NCBI GenBank assembly: GCA_041907145.1
Contig: JAYRHW010000188.1
Coordinates: forward strand, 1 to 47,834
DNA length: 47,834 bases
Source: JAFLCA01 sp041907145
GTDB taxonomy: Bacteria > Bdellovibrionota_C > UBA2361 > JAFLCA01
Direction of reading: 5' to 3'
Shown here: positions 1 to 8,101 of the stretch, piece after piece
Layout of the letters: each line of letters starts with the position of its first letter
Numbering within the stretch: the first letter of the stretch is position 1
The notes under the pieces: model-generated
Databases searched by the model: none
What the model saw: only the letters and a program-made list of their open reading frames with translations
Told to the model about the DNA's origin: nothing
Program-made: the position numbers and the translations under genes

Positions 1-1320
1 CGCCCTATTGGCGACATCGATGTCTACACGTTTATAGCGCTGGGGCTGGAGTCGATAAGGACCCTGCGCTTTGTAGGTCAGGAGCCTTTTGCGCTTCTAA
101 ACCTTGGTCGGCCGATCTTCAATCCAGGCTGGCTGACGCAGATTCTCTTTGCCCTGCTCTATAAGGCCGGCGGGCTTACACTTCTTGAATACGTCCATAC
201 CTTTATTTGGAGCGGTGGATTTTTGTTGGTGGGCCTGGCGACGGCTCGGCGCTGGACAGCGCTTCGGTTCCCGGCTGTCCTTGGAGCCGTACTACTTTCC
301 GTTTTATGCACCATTCCATTCTACGCTGTCCGTCCTCAGGGGATGGCGATTCTCTGTTTCGGGCTGCTTTGCTTCGCTGAGGCATCAGCAAAGCGAACTC
401 GTTCCCTCGTATCGGGGATATTGCCAATCCTGTTGCTTTGGCAAAACTCTCATCCATCGCTTCTCGTCGGCATAGTGTGGGCTGGCGGCATGTTTGTAGG
501 AAGCTTCCGAAGCCGCTATCTGATCCTCGCTATGCTCTGCTTCCTCATGCAGTATGCAACTCCCGATGGCGCTTCGTACGCTGAGATTACGTGGAGAAAC
601 TTTGATATTTCACGCAATGTACTAAAGGTGAGCGAGTGGATGCCGGCTTTGCATGAATCAGTCAGTCGCGCCGTACTTCCGGTACTCCTCTTATCCCTCA
701 TACCGGTTGCTGCCGTTCGCAGTCTTAAGGCAAGTTCGTATCGGCCCCAAATAGTCGTTTCCGCCGTACTGCTAGTGTGTACTTTCTTTGCGGCTAGGTT
801 TGGGGTTTTCCTCGGCCTCTCCCTCATTCCACTGACTGCTGTCGCTCTCGATAGTCTATTGGGCAAATCGCCACATGAGATGAGTAGCCCGATTCCCCTT
901 TCTCGGACGGCTATCGCGTTGGCGGGGATGTTCCTCCTTTCAATTCAGCTAGCCATAAGACAACCGGTTCCCCAATATGGGGTCGAATATCCTGACAGAT
1001 GCTTGCGGGAACTTCATCAGCTCATTCCTGAAGGGTCTGCTGTCGTCGCTCCTTTACGGTGGGGCGGGCCATTGATGCTTAATGGTTATCGACCCGTGAT
1101 AGATGGCAGATTTTATTTGTACACCCGAGAGCAGCTTAGCGAGGTGCAGCGCGAGGAATCTGGGGAGGTTCCCATCCTTCAGATAGTGGAGCGATACCAT
1201 CCCCGTGCTTTTCTCTTGGATCCATCGGCACAGGCGACGCTGATTGACGAGCTTGCCAACAGCAGTATTGAGCGCCAGCACATGCAATTTCCTGGCTGCT
1301 CCTTGACCTTGATTTTGTAG
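1..1320 (+). CDS. Polytopic membrane protein, GT-C glycosyltransferase-like (5' end outside window)
   Basis: The frame is open from the first base, so the gene starts upstream and about 439 C-terminal residues are visible. It has many hydrophobic stretches separated by short Arg/Lys loops. Near the visible start an acidic GDID motif lies in a loop and is followed by NPGWLTQ. That layout (acidic first-loop motif, then an amphipathic segment) resembles GT-C-fold lipid-linked sugar transferases and the uncharacterised membrane proteins annotated with them. The C-terminal part after the last membrane segment is a small soluble domain (around 985-1317) that alternates strands and helices, with PVIDGRFYLY and HPRAFLLDP. 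No catalytic assignment is possible. It could equally be a polysaccharide-assembly membrane protein without transferase activity. Confidence 0.7.
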   Translation, partial: RPIGDIDVYTFIALGLESIRTLRFVGQEPFALLNLGRPIFNPGWLTQILFALLYKAGGLTLLEYVHTFIWSGGFLLVGLATARRWTALRFPAVLGAVLLSVLCTIPFYAVRPQGMAILCFGLLCFAEASAKRTRSLVSGILPILLLWQNSHPSLLVGIVWAGGMFVGSFRSRYLILAMLCFLMQYATPDGASYAEITWRNFDISRNVLKVSEWMPALHESVSRAVLPVLLLSLIPVAAVRSLKASSYRPQIVVSAVLLVCTFFAARFGVFLGLSLIPLTAVALDSLLGKSPHEMSSPIPLSRTAIALAGMFLLSIQLAIRQPVPQYGVEYPDRCLRELHQLIPEGSAVVAPLRWGGPLMLNGYRPVIDGRFYLYTREQLSEVQREESGEVPILQIVERYHPRAFLLDPSAQATLIDELANSSIERQHMQFPGCSLTLIL

Positions 1321-1549
1321 GGACAGCGCTAAGACCCCACGCTCTCTAAGCGCACCATTGGCTCAATTGTACTGGCCCTTGATTTCCCCATGCGAAGTCA
1401 TTTAGGTGGGTGCTAACAACTTCTTCACAGTCTGCTAACTATAAACAAACCAGTTCACAGGGCATTCGATTGTCTTGGCCCGTGCCGAGTCGTATGCTGA
1501 CTGGAATTGCAATTTATCATCCAGGATTCAGCTCGTTAAGAGTTTCCCT

Positions 1550-3061
1550 ATGACCTCGCTTGCCGCCATCGACGTAGGATCCAACGCCATCCGCTTAGCC
1601 ATTGGCTCATTGGATAGTAACAACAATTTGCTCGTAACTCAGGACTACCGGGAGGCGGTGCGTCTCGGTGAGGATGTCTTTAAAGGGGGAATCATTTCCG
1701 AGGAGACAGCGCGGCGAGCAGAAGCAGCCTTTGGCCGCTTCCGAACTCTCATCAAGAGTCATGCAGTAAAGAAAGTCAAAGCGGTCGCCACCAGCGCATT
1801 ACGCGAAGCGCACAACCGCGAGACATTTCTCAAGCGCATACAGAAGACCACGGGCATCAATATTTCCGTCATTAGCGGCGAAGAAGAGGCGCGGCTTATT
1901 TACGAAGCTGTTGCGCAGAAATTTAATTTCCGCCGTCAGTTGGCCCTGCTTGTCGACATTGGTGGAGGCAGCGTCGAAATTACTTTGGTTCGCGATGGCG
2001 ACATCATCGTCAGCGACAGCATCAAGATGGGCACGGTGCGCCTGCTCAATATTCTCGATGAGCGCAAGCGCGGGCAGATGATCTTTTACCGTTTGGTTCG
2101 TGCGTATGCTGATGGACTGAGGAGGCAGCTCAAAAAGGAGCTGCGGTCTCGAACCATAGATCTATGTATCGGCACTGGAGGGAATATCGAGGCCTTCGGT
2201 GATTTACGTAACTTAATCCTCAAGAAAAGCGACCGTTCGATTATTTCCATGAAGGAGCTGGATCAGGTTGTAACGAAGTTAGAATCACTGAGCTATGAGG
2301 AGCGTATAGAGCGGCTCGGCCTTCGTCCCGATAGGGCCGATGTGATTATTCCGGCGTCAATCATGATTCAGGAGTTGATGCACCAAGCAGGCGTGAAGGA
2401 ACTGCATATCCCGCGCGTTGGCCTAAAGGATGGGCTGCTCTTGGATATGATTCCGGAGTCTTCGCCGATTAAACCTGCTAGTCATCACCGGCAGGTCATG
2501 GCATTTGCCAGAGAGCTTGGCAGGAAATTTTCCTTTGACGAGGAGCACGGCAACGCTGTCTCCCGCTTTGCCGGTCAAATATTCGATCAGACCAAGGAAA
2601 TCCATAAGCTCGGCCCCGAGACAAAGCAGCTCTTGGAAGTAGCAGCGCTGCTTCACGATATCGGCCAGTGTGTGAACATCAATGGGCACCACAAGCATTC
2701 GTATTACCTGCTGCGAGCTACTCCATTCGTGGGACTAACCGAAAGGCAGAAGGTGATCGTTGCCGTGACGGCGCGTTACCACCGCAAAGCTCCGCCCAAG
2801 ATGGATCATCCTGAATTTGCCGGTCTGGTGCCAGAGGATCGCGAGCTGGTTACAAAATTGGCCGGAATTTTGAGACTAGCAGACGCGCTTGATAGCGAAC
2901 ACGCCTCGCGCATTTCGGCCTTCAGGCTAACCAGACGCAAGTCGACGCTCACGTTTTCATTGCGGGGGCAGGGGGATTTGCTTCTCGAGCGTTGGGCCTT
3001 AGCCAATAAAGCATCTCTGTTTGAGGAAACTTTTGGAATGAAAGTGGCGGTAGCGGAGTAG
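1550..3061 (+). CDS. Ppx/GppA family phosphatase with C-terminal HD domain
   Basis: This is a 503-residue exopolyphosphatase / guanosine pentaphosphatase-type protein. The N-terminal ASKHA fold begins with AAIDVGSNAIRL (residues 5-16), continues with ATSALREA and SGEEEARLIYEA, and has a phosphate-binding DIGGGSVE loop. The C-terminal part is an HD domain with ALLHDIGQ near residue 368 and a downstream HHKHS, typical of the roughly 500-residue Ppx/GppA class. Family members hydrolyse polyphosphate and/or pppGpp in the cytoplasm. An upstream TTG at 1475 would add 25 residues with no family resemblance; ATG 1550 places the ASKHA strand at the expected distance. The first thymidylate-kinase-like gene follows after 7 bases, so the three genes are probably co-transcribed. 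The preference for polyphosphate or pppGpp cannot be read from the sequence. Confidence 0.93.
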   Translation: MTSLAAIDVGSNAIRLAIGSLDSNNNLLVTQDYREAVRLGEDVFKGGIISEETARRAEAAFGRFRTLIKSHAVKKVKAVATSALREAHNRETFLKRIQKTTGINISVISGEEEARLIYEAVAQKFNFRRQLALLVDIGGGSVEITLVRDGDIIVSDSIKMGTVRLLNILDERKRGQMIFYRLVRAYADGLRRQLKKELRSRTIDLCIGTGGNIEAFGDLRNLILKKSDRSIISMKELDQVVTKLESLSYEERIERLGLRPDRADVIIPASIMIQELMHQAGVKELHIPRVGLKDGLLLDMIPESSPIKPASHHRQVMAFARELGRKFSFDEEHGNAVSRFAGQIFDQTKEIHKLGPETKQLLEVAALLHDIGQCVNINGHHKHSYYLLRATPFVGLTERQKVIVAVTARYHRKAPPKMDHPEFAGLVPEDRELVTKLAGILRLADALDSEHASRISAFRLTRRKSTLTFSLRGQGDLLLERWALANKASLFEETFGMKVAVAE

Positions 3062-3068
3062 GAGCGAT

Positions 3069-3791
3069 ATGAATAGTGCCGGGAAATTGCCAGGGAAGTT
3101 GATCGCAGTTGAGGGGCTCGATGGTTCGGGCAAATCGACGCAGGTATCGCTGCTTCGTCGCTGGCTGGAACTCGAGTCTTACAAGGTTTACTTCACGGAA
3201 TGGAACTCCTCTTCCATCGTCAAACGGGCGACGCGTAAAGGGAAGAAGCGCAAGATCTTGACGCCCACGACCTTTTCGTTGATCCACTGCACTGACTTTG
3301 CCGATCGCTATGAGCGTCAAATCATGCCGCTCTTGCGTGCAGGATATATCGTTCTGGCTGATCGCTATATTTATACGGCCTTTGCGCGTGATGCGGTTCG
3401 AAATTGTGACAGGCAGTGGCTCCGCCGCTTGTATTCGTTTGCGCGCCCGCCCGATATCACCTTCTTTTTTGATGTGCCGCTGCCGACGGCTCTCAATCGT
3501 ATCCTCACCGGACGTCCCGAATTGAAATATCACGAGGCTGGAATGGACTTGGGCCTATCCGACGATCCCTTCGAAAGCTTCAAAATATTTCAGGGCATGA
3601 TTTATGCCGAGTATAAGCGCATGGCGCCGGAATACGGGTTTACTACCATCGATGCTACAAAGCCGCCTGAGGAGCAGCAGGCGTTGATGCGCGAGATAGT
3701 TTCCGAGCATATCTCATTGCCGAAGTTCAAGCTCAGGCGACCATTGTTTGGTCCCCTCGAGCCGATTCGCAGGGAGCAGGACAATGGCTAA
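3069..3791 (+). CDS. Thymidylate-kinase-like P-loop kinase, first of a tandem pair
   Basis: This 240-residue protein has the thymidylate kinase fold signature: Walker A EGLDGSGKSTQ at residues 15-25 (Lys22), a TPTTFSL segment, a PLLRAGYIVLADRYIYT motif matching the DRY region of Tmk, and an FFFDVPLPTAL strand. Canonical Tmk has a conserved Arg after Phe-x-Ala that contacts dTMP; by my manual alignment this position is Asp here (HCTDFADR). The S-x-x-Y-Q segment after DRY is also replaced (TAFARDAVR). The substrate may therefore not be dTMP. It lies 7 bases after ppx/gppA and overlaps its paralogue by 8 bases, suggesting one operon and possibly a heteromer. An annotation tool would call it dTMP kinase. 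A role in polyphosphate or nucleotide phosphorylation is suggested only by the neighbouring phosphatase. Confidence 0.85.
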   Translation: MNSAGKLPGKLIAVEGLDGSGKSTQVSLLRRWLELESYKVYFTEWNSSSIVKRATRKGKKRKILTPTTFSLIHCTDFADRYERQIMPLLRAGYIVLADRYIYTAFARDAVRNCDRQWLRRLYSFARPPDITFFFDVPLPTALNRILTGRPELKYHEAGMDLGLSDDPFESFKIFQGMIYAEYKRMAPEYGFTTIDATKPPEEQQALMREIVSEHISLPKFKLRRPLFGPLEPIRREQDNG

Positions 3792-4506
3792 GAAGTACTA
3801 TGGAAAGGGGCTGCCAAAGGTAAAAGCCTCAGAATTAAATGGAACGCTATTGGTCATCGAGGGCGCTGACGGTTCGGGGCGCTCAACGCAGGCCCGCTTG
3901 CTGCGCGATTGGCTGGAGCGGCTCGGCTATCCGACTACAGAAGTGGGTCTCAAGCGCTCAGAGCTTGTCGGCGAGGAGCTTGAATCGGCCATGCAGGGAA
4001 ATGTGCTTGGGCCGACGACGCTGAGTCTATTCTACGCCACTGATTTTGCTGACCAGCTCGAAAACCGAATAATTCCAGCCCTGCGGGCGGGCTTTGTAGT
4101 GGTAGCCGATCGTTACATCTATACCCTCATGGCGCGCGACGTCGTTCGCGGCGCTCCACGGCCCTGGATACGTGATGTATATGGGATAGCGGTGGTGCCT
4201 GATAAAGTCGTTTTTCTAGAAGTCCCGCCGCGTACTCTTGTTGAGCGCAGTTTTCAGAAGCAGGGAGAGTTGGATTATTGGGAATCGGGTATGGATATCC
4301 AGCGTTCCGGTGATATGTACCAGTGCTTTATCCGCTACCAAGCCAGCATCCAAAAGGAATTCCACGTCATGCAGCAGGAGTATAAATTCGAAGTGCTGGA
4401 CGGAACGGGTGAGCCCCTAGAAATTCATAAGAAGTTGCGTGAGCGGGTGCGCTCGGTATTGAAGCCCACAGGCAAAACCCGCAGCTTGTCCAAAAAGTCA
4501 GCTTAA
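3784..4506 (+). CDS. Thymidylate-kinase-like protein with Arg in place of the Walker-A Lys, second of a tandem pair
   Basis: This 240-residue paralogue of the preceding gene shares its length and motif order: EGADGSGRSTQ (26-36), GPTTLSLFYATDFADQ, ALRAGFVVVADRYIYT, and a VVFLEVPPRTL strand. The P-loop Lys that contacts the nucleotide phosphates is Arg33 (codon CGC at 3880-3882), a substitution that often abolishes or changes NTPase activity in P-loop enzymes. The dTMP-binding Arg position is Asp, as in the first copy. ATG 3784 overlaps the preceding stop by 8 bases; an earlier start at 3748 would overlap more and adds unrelated residues. The tail is basic and Ser-rich. Likely explanations are a regulatory or structural partner of the first copy, or a kinase tolerant of Arg. 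The last 4 bases overlap the convergent PBP gene (shared TTAA). Confidence 0.85.
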   Translation: MAKKYYGKGLPKVKASELNGTLLVIEGADGSGRSTQARLLRDWLERLGYPTTEVGLKRSELVGEELESAMQGNVLGPTTLSLFYATDFADQLENRIIPALRAGFVVVADRYIYTLMARDVVRGAPRPWIRDVYGIAVVPDKVVFLEVPPRTLVERSFQKQGELDYWESGMDIQRSGDMYQCFIRYQASIQKEFHVMQQEYKFEVLDGTGEPLEIHKKLRERVRSVLKPTGKTRSLSKKSA

Positions 4507-5954
4507 CGCTTGCGGGCCTTGGCGGTCTTCTTGGACCGCTTCAAGTAGACGGAGTTCCGCTTGGCTGCTTTATTGCCGCGAATTTTTCGCACTGGCGTCG
4601 TCTGAAGAGCGGATACCGGACGATTAAAATACTTCTGCAAAAACTGCCGACCAAGCTGTGAGGCTTTCATGTAATGGCCCTGCGGGTGCACGACGAGAAC
4701 CGCGAGTGCGATCTGCGGATTGTCGCTGGGCGCGGCTGCCACGAACCAGTTGTTAATGCCCTCCGGGTACTGACCTTTGAGCGTGCCGGTCTTGGCGGCT
4801 ACGGAGATATCGGGGAAAACAGGCGAGCTTCGATTCATGAAGGCTCGCCTCGATGTGCCGATAGTGGTCGTGCGCTCCATCATGTCAAGGATGGTGCGAG
4901 AGGTGTCGGTGTTCATGAGACGAGTAAGCGCTTCAGGACGCTGCTGATACAGTACCGCGCCGCTTTGCGTTACGACGGAATCGATAAGCGCTGGCCGCAG
5001 CATAACGCCCTTGTTTGCGATCCCGCCGATAACCGAGGCGGCATGAATCGGGCTGAAGGTAACATCGCCGAATCCAGCGGCGGTGCGACCCATCTCAAAT
5101 TCATCATCAGGAATTTTCGCGGCACTTGGGGCGAGGGGTAGATCGAAATGCAAATCCGAGTTGAAGCCGAATGCGCGAGCGTAGGAGCGCAATACTTCCG
5201 GATTGAGGAACCGCAGAGCAACGCGCGAAAATACTGGATTGCAAGACCTGCCCAGCGCATCAGCGAGACTCATCATTCTCGTGTTGCGCCCGTTGTTCGG
5301 ATCGAAGTTCCACTCGTTCAATGTATAGGTGCCGCCGCGAAACCCAATCATGGTATCGGGAGACAAGCCGGCGCGCTCGACTGCGGCCGTGCTGGTCACG
5401 ATCTTGAAGAGAGAGGCAGCAGGGAAGCCAGCATGAAGCTCCGGATGGGTCAGAGCGCTCGACTTGCCTGCGATCGCCAGAATTTTCCCGGTCTGAGGCT
5501 CCAGCGCCACAAAGGCTACGTGGGCCGCCTTGGCTTCATGAACCATATTGGTCGCAAATTCCTGAAGTTCCGGCTTCACGGTAAAGAAGACGAATTCGTT
5601 GCGGGAACTGAGCGATGCTAGGCGCCCCTCGAGAGTTGTGTTGAGCTGCGGAAGCTCGGAAAGGAACACGCTACCGGCCTGCCCAATGCGCAAGTCGACG
5701 CGCTCAAGAGGGGGCATCGGATAAGTCTGAGCGCCGCTTGCACGTTTTCCAATATCGAGACGAGAAGTCGGCAAGTTCGACGCGGCAATTTCCGCGGGTT
5801 GTGGGGCGGTGTTCGGGGCAAGCATAGCCTGGAAGCTCTGCGTGCCTCGCTGGGCGGGGTCCACGGCGTACGCGCTCATTGTCAGCACCAGAGCGGTTAC
5901 AGCGGCCAATGAGAGGGCGCTACATATTATTACTGAATGCCAGCCTCGTCTCAT
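4503..5954 (-). CDS. Penicillin-binding protein, transpeptidase domain, with basic C-terminal tail
   Basis: This 483-residue periplasmic enzyme cross-links or trims peptidoglycan. An N-terminal hydrophobic segment (about residues 8-30) serves as anchor or signal. All three penicilloyl-transferase motifs are present: SLFK with Ser181/Lys184, SCN at 237-239, and KTGT starting at Lys388. The region before the transpeptidase domain is short (about 150 residues) and lacks a recognisable PBP2-type dimerisation domain or a glycosyltransferase domain, so it resembles stand-alone class B-like or PbpA-type transpeptidases. About 30 C-terminal residues are very rich in Lys and Arg, which could bind teichoic-like polymers, peptidoglycan or nucleic acid; that is speculation. 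It is divergent from the bactofilin gene and convergent with the kinase-like pair. Its precise role (division, sporulation-like process or side-wall growth) is unknown. Confidence 0.9.
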   Translation of the reverse strand: MRRGWHSVIICSALSLAAVTALVLTMSAYAVDPAQRGTQSFQAMLAPNTAPQPAEIAASNLPTSRLDIGKRASGAQTYPMPPLERVDLRIGQAGSVFLSELPQLNTTLEGRLASLSSRNEFVFFTVKPELQEFATNMVHEAKAAHVAFVALEPQTGKILAIAGKSSALTHPELHAGFPAASLFKIVTSTAAVERAGLSPDTMIGFRGGTYTLNEWNFDPNNGRNTRMMSLADALGRSCNPVFSRVALRFLNPEVLRSYARAFGFNSDLHFDLPLAPSAAKIPDDEFEMGRTAAGFGDVTFSPIHAASVIGGIANKGVMLRPALIDSVVTQSGAVLYQQRPEALTRLMNTDTSRTILDMMERTTTIGTSRRAFMNRSSPVFPDISVAAKTGTLKGQYPEGINNWFVAAAPSDNPQIALAVLVVHPQGHYMKASQLGRQFLQKYFNRPVSALQTTPVRKIRGNKAAKRNSVYLKRSKKTAKARKR

Positions 5955-6308
5955 GCCGACTTACAAAATCCAATACGCATGGTGGTTCGATTAGATCGGT
6001 TCAAAACCCTACAGTTTTAAGATGCCCAGCTGTCCCCAGGGGCACTGCAGCGAGGGTATCCTCTAAGCATTTTTTTTGTAGAGCGAGTATTCTCTTAGGG
6101 TATCAGCCCGTGCACAACGTGCCAACGCATGAACTAGGTCGGCCCCCTGGCCAGCACGGAAAATCATCCGTGTTTAAGTGGCGTTACCAGGGCGGGCACG
6201 CCTTAGACTGGAGATACAATACGCTATGGAAATTTCCCGTTTTGCTACGTATTATGGTCTGCGTTGACCGGCAGTGAAGTAAATTGGTTGGCATAAGAGT
6301 GAGGTATT
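5955..6308. other. Divergent intergenic region between the PBP and bactofilin genes
   Basis: This 354-base stretch between two divergently read genes should hold both promoters. No convincing sigma-70 hexamer pair was found. Visible small elements are GAGG-GTAT-CCTC at 6052-6063 followed by eight T at 6070-6077 (terminator-like but weak) and CACGGA-N6-TCCGTG at 6155-6172. Frames open across the region read through the PBP gene in antisense and look non-coding. Confidence 0.5.
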
Positions 6309-6944
6309 GTGGCGTTCTGGGCGAAAAAAGATGAACTAAAGCAGTCGGTTGTTCAGCCCGCTTCGGCTAAGCCCATCGCTCCGCAAGCAGCGTCAGTAGC
6401 AGTGTCCAACCTTTCAGATCCATCGACGACTGTCACTTCAGCTGGTAAGTCCAGCGCTCACGAAGATGGTCAGGCAAGTTTTGCGCTACCAGCAGGAAAA
6501 CTACGTACCGCCATTGGTGTTGGTACCTCGATTTCCGGCAAGCTTAGCTTTGATACTCCTGTTCAAATTAATGGATGCGTTCGGGGAGAGATATTCTCGA
6601 GCAAGTCCCTTACCCTGGGAACCTCAGCTGTCGTCGAGGGAACCATTGTGGCGCCTGAGATCGTAGTTTTGGGGCAGGTGAGCGGCACTTTACAGGCCGG
6701 TGAGCGAATAGAACTTAAGGCAGGTGCGAAGGTATCCGGAACGGTCCTGACCTCGCGTATGCTATTGGAGGAGGGGGCCCAGCTCGATGCTTGCGTAGCG
6801 CCCAACGCGGACGCGGCAGCGCGGATTTTAAGCGGCCTATCGAGCTCGATTGAAGCATCGAGCTACTCCAGACGTGATCCAATCAAATCAACGGTGGTGC
6901 GACCAAGTCCGGAGCAGATGCCTCAGGATGCCCAGCTTCACTGA
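6309..6944 (+). CDS. Bactofilin (polymer-forming cytoskeletal protein)
   Basis: This 211-residue protein has the single bactofilin beta-helix domain at about residues 58-150, built of short repeats such as VQINGCVRGEIFSS, LGTSAVVEGTIVA and VLGQVSGTLQAGE. It is flanked by unstructured Ala/Ser/Pro-rich termini. Bactofilins self-assemble into nucleotide-free filaments at the membrane and scaffold cell-wall enzymes, stalk or curvature proteins and chromosome-positioning factors. Start GTG 6309 is preceded by GTGAGGT at a suitable distance. No M23 peptidase partner is adjacent; instead a PBP gene is divergent, so wall remodelling at a filament site is a reasonable inference. Many genomes encode several bactofilins, so no specific symbol is given. 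A strong hairpin terminator follows 21 bases after the stop. Confidence 0.93.
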   Translation: MAFWAKKDELKQSVVQPASAKPIAPQAASVAVSNLSDPSTTVTSAGKSSAHEDGQASFALPAGKLRTAIGVGTSISGKLSFDTPVQINGCVRGEIFSSKSLTLGTSAVVEGTIVAPEIVVLGQVSGTLQAGERIELKAGAKVSGTVLTSRMLLEEGAQLDACVAPNADAAARILSGLSSSIEASSYSRRDPIKSTVVRPSPEQMPQDAQLH

Positions 6945-6964
6945 GTTTTGTGCCCAGCTATTCT

Positions 6965-7002
6965 GCAACAAAAAACCGCCTCAAGGGGCGGTTTTTTGTT
7001 GC
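6965..7002. terminator. Bidirectional rho-independent terminator
   Basis: A perfect 16-bp stem (6965-6980 with 6987-7002) has a 6-base loop. The stem has A6 on the 5' side and T6 on the 3' side around a CCGCC/GGCGG core, so it works in both directions. It separates the convergent bactofilin and rplS genes. Confidence 0.93.
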
Positions 7003-7034
7003 TTGAAACTGGCCCCAGCCTTTTTGGCTTCAGC

Positions 7035-7469
7035 CTACTTGGTTTCGGTTGCAGCTGGTTCAGCCGCGGCTGGCGCTTCCGGAGTAACTTCAGTGGAAGT
7101 TAGTAATCCGTAATCAAGCCCCTTCTTGATGCGAGCTGACTTGCCGCGCAGATCGCGAAGGTAGAAGAGCTTTGAACGACGAACCTGTCCGCGAGAAACG
7201 ATCTCGATTTTCTCGATACGGGGGCTGTGCAAAAGGAAGGTCCTCTCTACGCCGACATTGTACGAGACCTTGCGCACGGTAAAGCTAGCGTTGAGCTTGT
7301 TGCCGCCATGACGACGGATAACAACACCCTCGAATACCTGAACGCGCTCCTTCGAGCCTTCGATGATCTTAGCGTGAACACGGAGACTGTCTCCGGGACG
7401 GAACTCAGGAAGATTTGCTTTGAGTGACTCTTTCTCGAGATTGAGGAGAGCATTGGCGGCAGCAGACAT
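7035..7469 (-). CDS. rplS: 50S ribosomal protein L19
   Basis: This 144-residue protein matches bL19 throughout: RPGDSLRVHAKIIEGSKERV, FEGVVIRRHG, a VGVERTFLLHSPRIEKIEIV core, and the VRRSKLFYLRDLRGKSARIKK basic segment (each quoted in part). L19 sits at the 30S-50S interface. An Ala/Glu-rich tail of roughly 25 residues follows the conserved domain, longer than in E. coli. The usual neighbours rpsP, rimM and trmD are not adjacent: rplS stands alone, divergent from a 97-residue gene and closed by the strong terminator at 6965-7002. The 149-base upstream region contains two palindromes that could be regulatory. Confidence 0.97.
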   Translation of the reverse strand: MSAAANALLNLEKESLKANLPEFRPGDSLRVHAKIIEGSKERVQVFEGVVIRRHGGNKLNASFTVRKVSYNVGVERTFLLHSPRIEKIEIVSRGQVRRSKLFYLRDLRGKSARIKKGLDYGLLTSTEVTPEAPAAAEPAATETK

Positions 7470-7517
7470 TGGAACCTCTGTAGCTAACGAATGATACTTA
7501 AATATAATTGTCGCCGG

Positions 7518-7560
7518 TTGTTGAAATCATTCAACAATAGCTTCTGTCCTAATAATTAGG
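7518..7560. promoter_or_regulatory. Two palindromes in the rplS / 97-residue-gene divergent spacer
   Basis: TTGTTGAA-ATCA-TTCAACAA (7518-7537) is a perfect 8-bp inverted repeat with a 4-base loop, and CCTAAT-A-ATTAGG (7548-7560) is a perfect 6-bp repeat around one base. A TATACT that could be a -10 box for the plus-strand gene follows at 7567-7572. They could be operators, or the first could fold as a hairpin in the rplS leader. No known L19-leader consensus was recognised. Confidence 0.4.
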
Positions 7561-7618
7561 GCTGTGTATACTATCAGAATCACAACAAAAAACAAGCAAC
7601 CCAGGCCTGGCTAGATGT

Positions 7619-7912
7619 ATGAGCTCTACAAGAAAAGCTAAGAAAATTAAGCTAGTTAGAGATCCTGAAAAGGAGAAGCTCTTTCGCGAGCTCAGTGAGC
7701 AGCTGGCTCAGAGGGGTTATACCGTGCGTCGTGAGAAGCTTAAGCAGGGCTTTGGCTGGAAGGTGGTCAGCGGGGCATGTCAGGCCCTAGGCCAGCGCAT
7801 GGTTTTCGTTGATCAGCGTCTTTCGCAGGACGATCAGATTTCGTTTCTTCGTTCTCGGCTGCTGGCTGTGGAGTCCTCCGAAGCGCAGAGCGCGGAAGTT
7901 CCGGCCGCCTGA
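7619..7912 (+). CDS. Small basic protein of unknown function (97 residues)
   Basis: The frame reads as a compact soluble protein: a basic N-terminus (SSTRKAKKIKLVRDPEKEK), an amphipathic helix (LFRELSEQLAQRGY), a short beta-like part (GFGWKVVSGACQ, RMVFVDQRL) and a helical C-terminus ending in Ala/Glu-rich sequence. No family was recognised. It has its own upstream region with a TATACT element and lies between rplS and mreB. The alternating charge pattern and the sharp end before the non-coding stretch at 7913-8101 support it as a real gene. No clear Shine-Dalgarno precedes ATG 7619. Confidence 0.6.
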   Translation: MSSTRKAKKIKLVRDPEKEKLFRELSEQLAQRGYTVRREKLKQGFGWKVVSGACQALGQRMVFVDQRLSQDDQISFLRSRLLAVESSEAQSAEVPAA

Positions 7913-7985
7913 TTTTCTTCCTTCATTTTGCCAATGCGCACCGCCGAATTTGGGGGAGCGTCTGGCTGCGCTTCGCAGGGGCAAA

Positions 7986-8006
7986 AACTTTAACTAATTT
8001 AAAGTT
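7986..8006. promoter_or_regulatory. AT-rich inverted repeat upstream of mreB
   Basis: AACTTTAA-CTAAT-TTAAAGTT is a perfect 8-bp inverted repeat with a 5-base spacer, located about 95 bases before the mreB start in an otherwise gene-free stretch. It resembles an operator for a dimeric regulator of the rod operon. No matching regulator family is identified. Confidence 0.35.
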
Positions 8007-8101
8007 AATCGTTGCCTGACCGAGATCTCCATGGTAATTCTTCAGGCTGAGCTTCGACGCTTTCCGAGCATCTAACTTCTTCTTTTTCCAAGAGAACTTC
8101 T

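Noticed and set aside
3748..3783. Upstream start for the second kinase-like gene
   Set aside because: It would overlap the first gene by 44 bases and adds residues unrelated to the family.
4674..5621. Two plus-strand frames inside the PBP gene
   Set aside because: They are antisense to a PBP with all three catalytic motifs and have no family resemblance.
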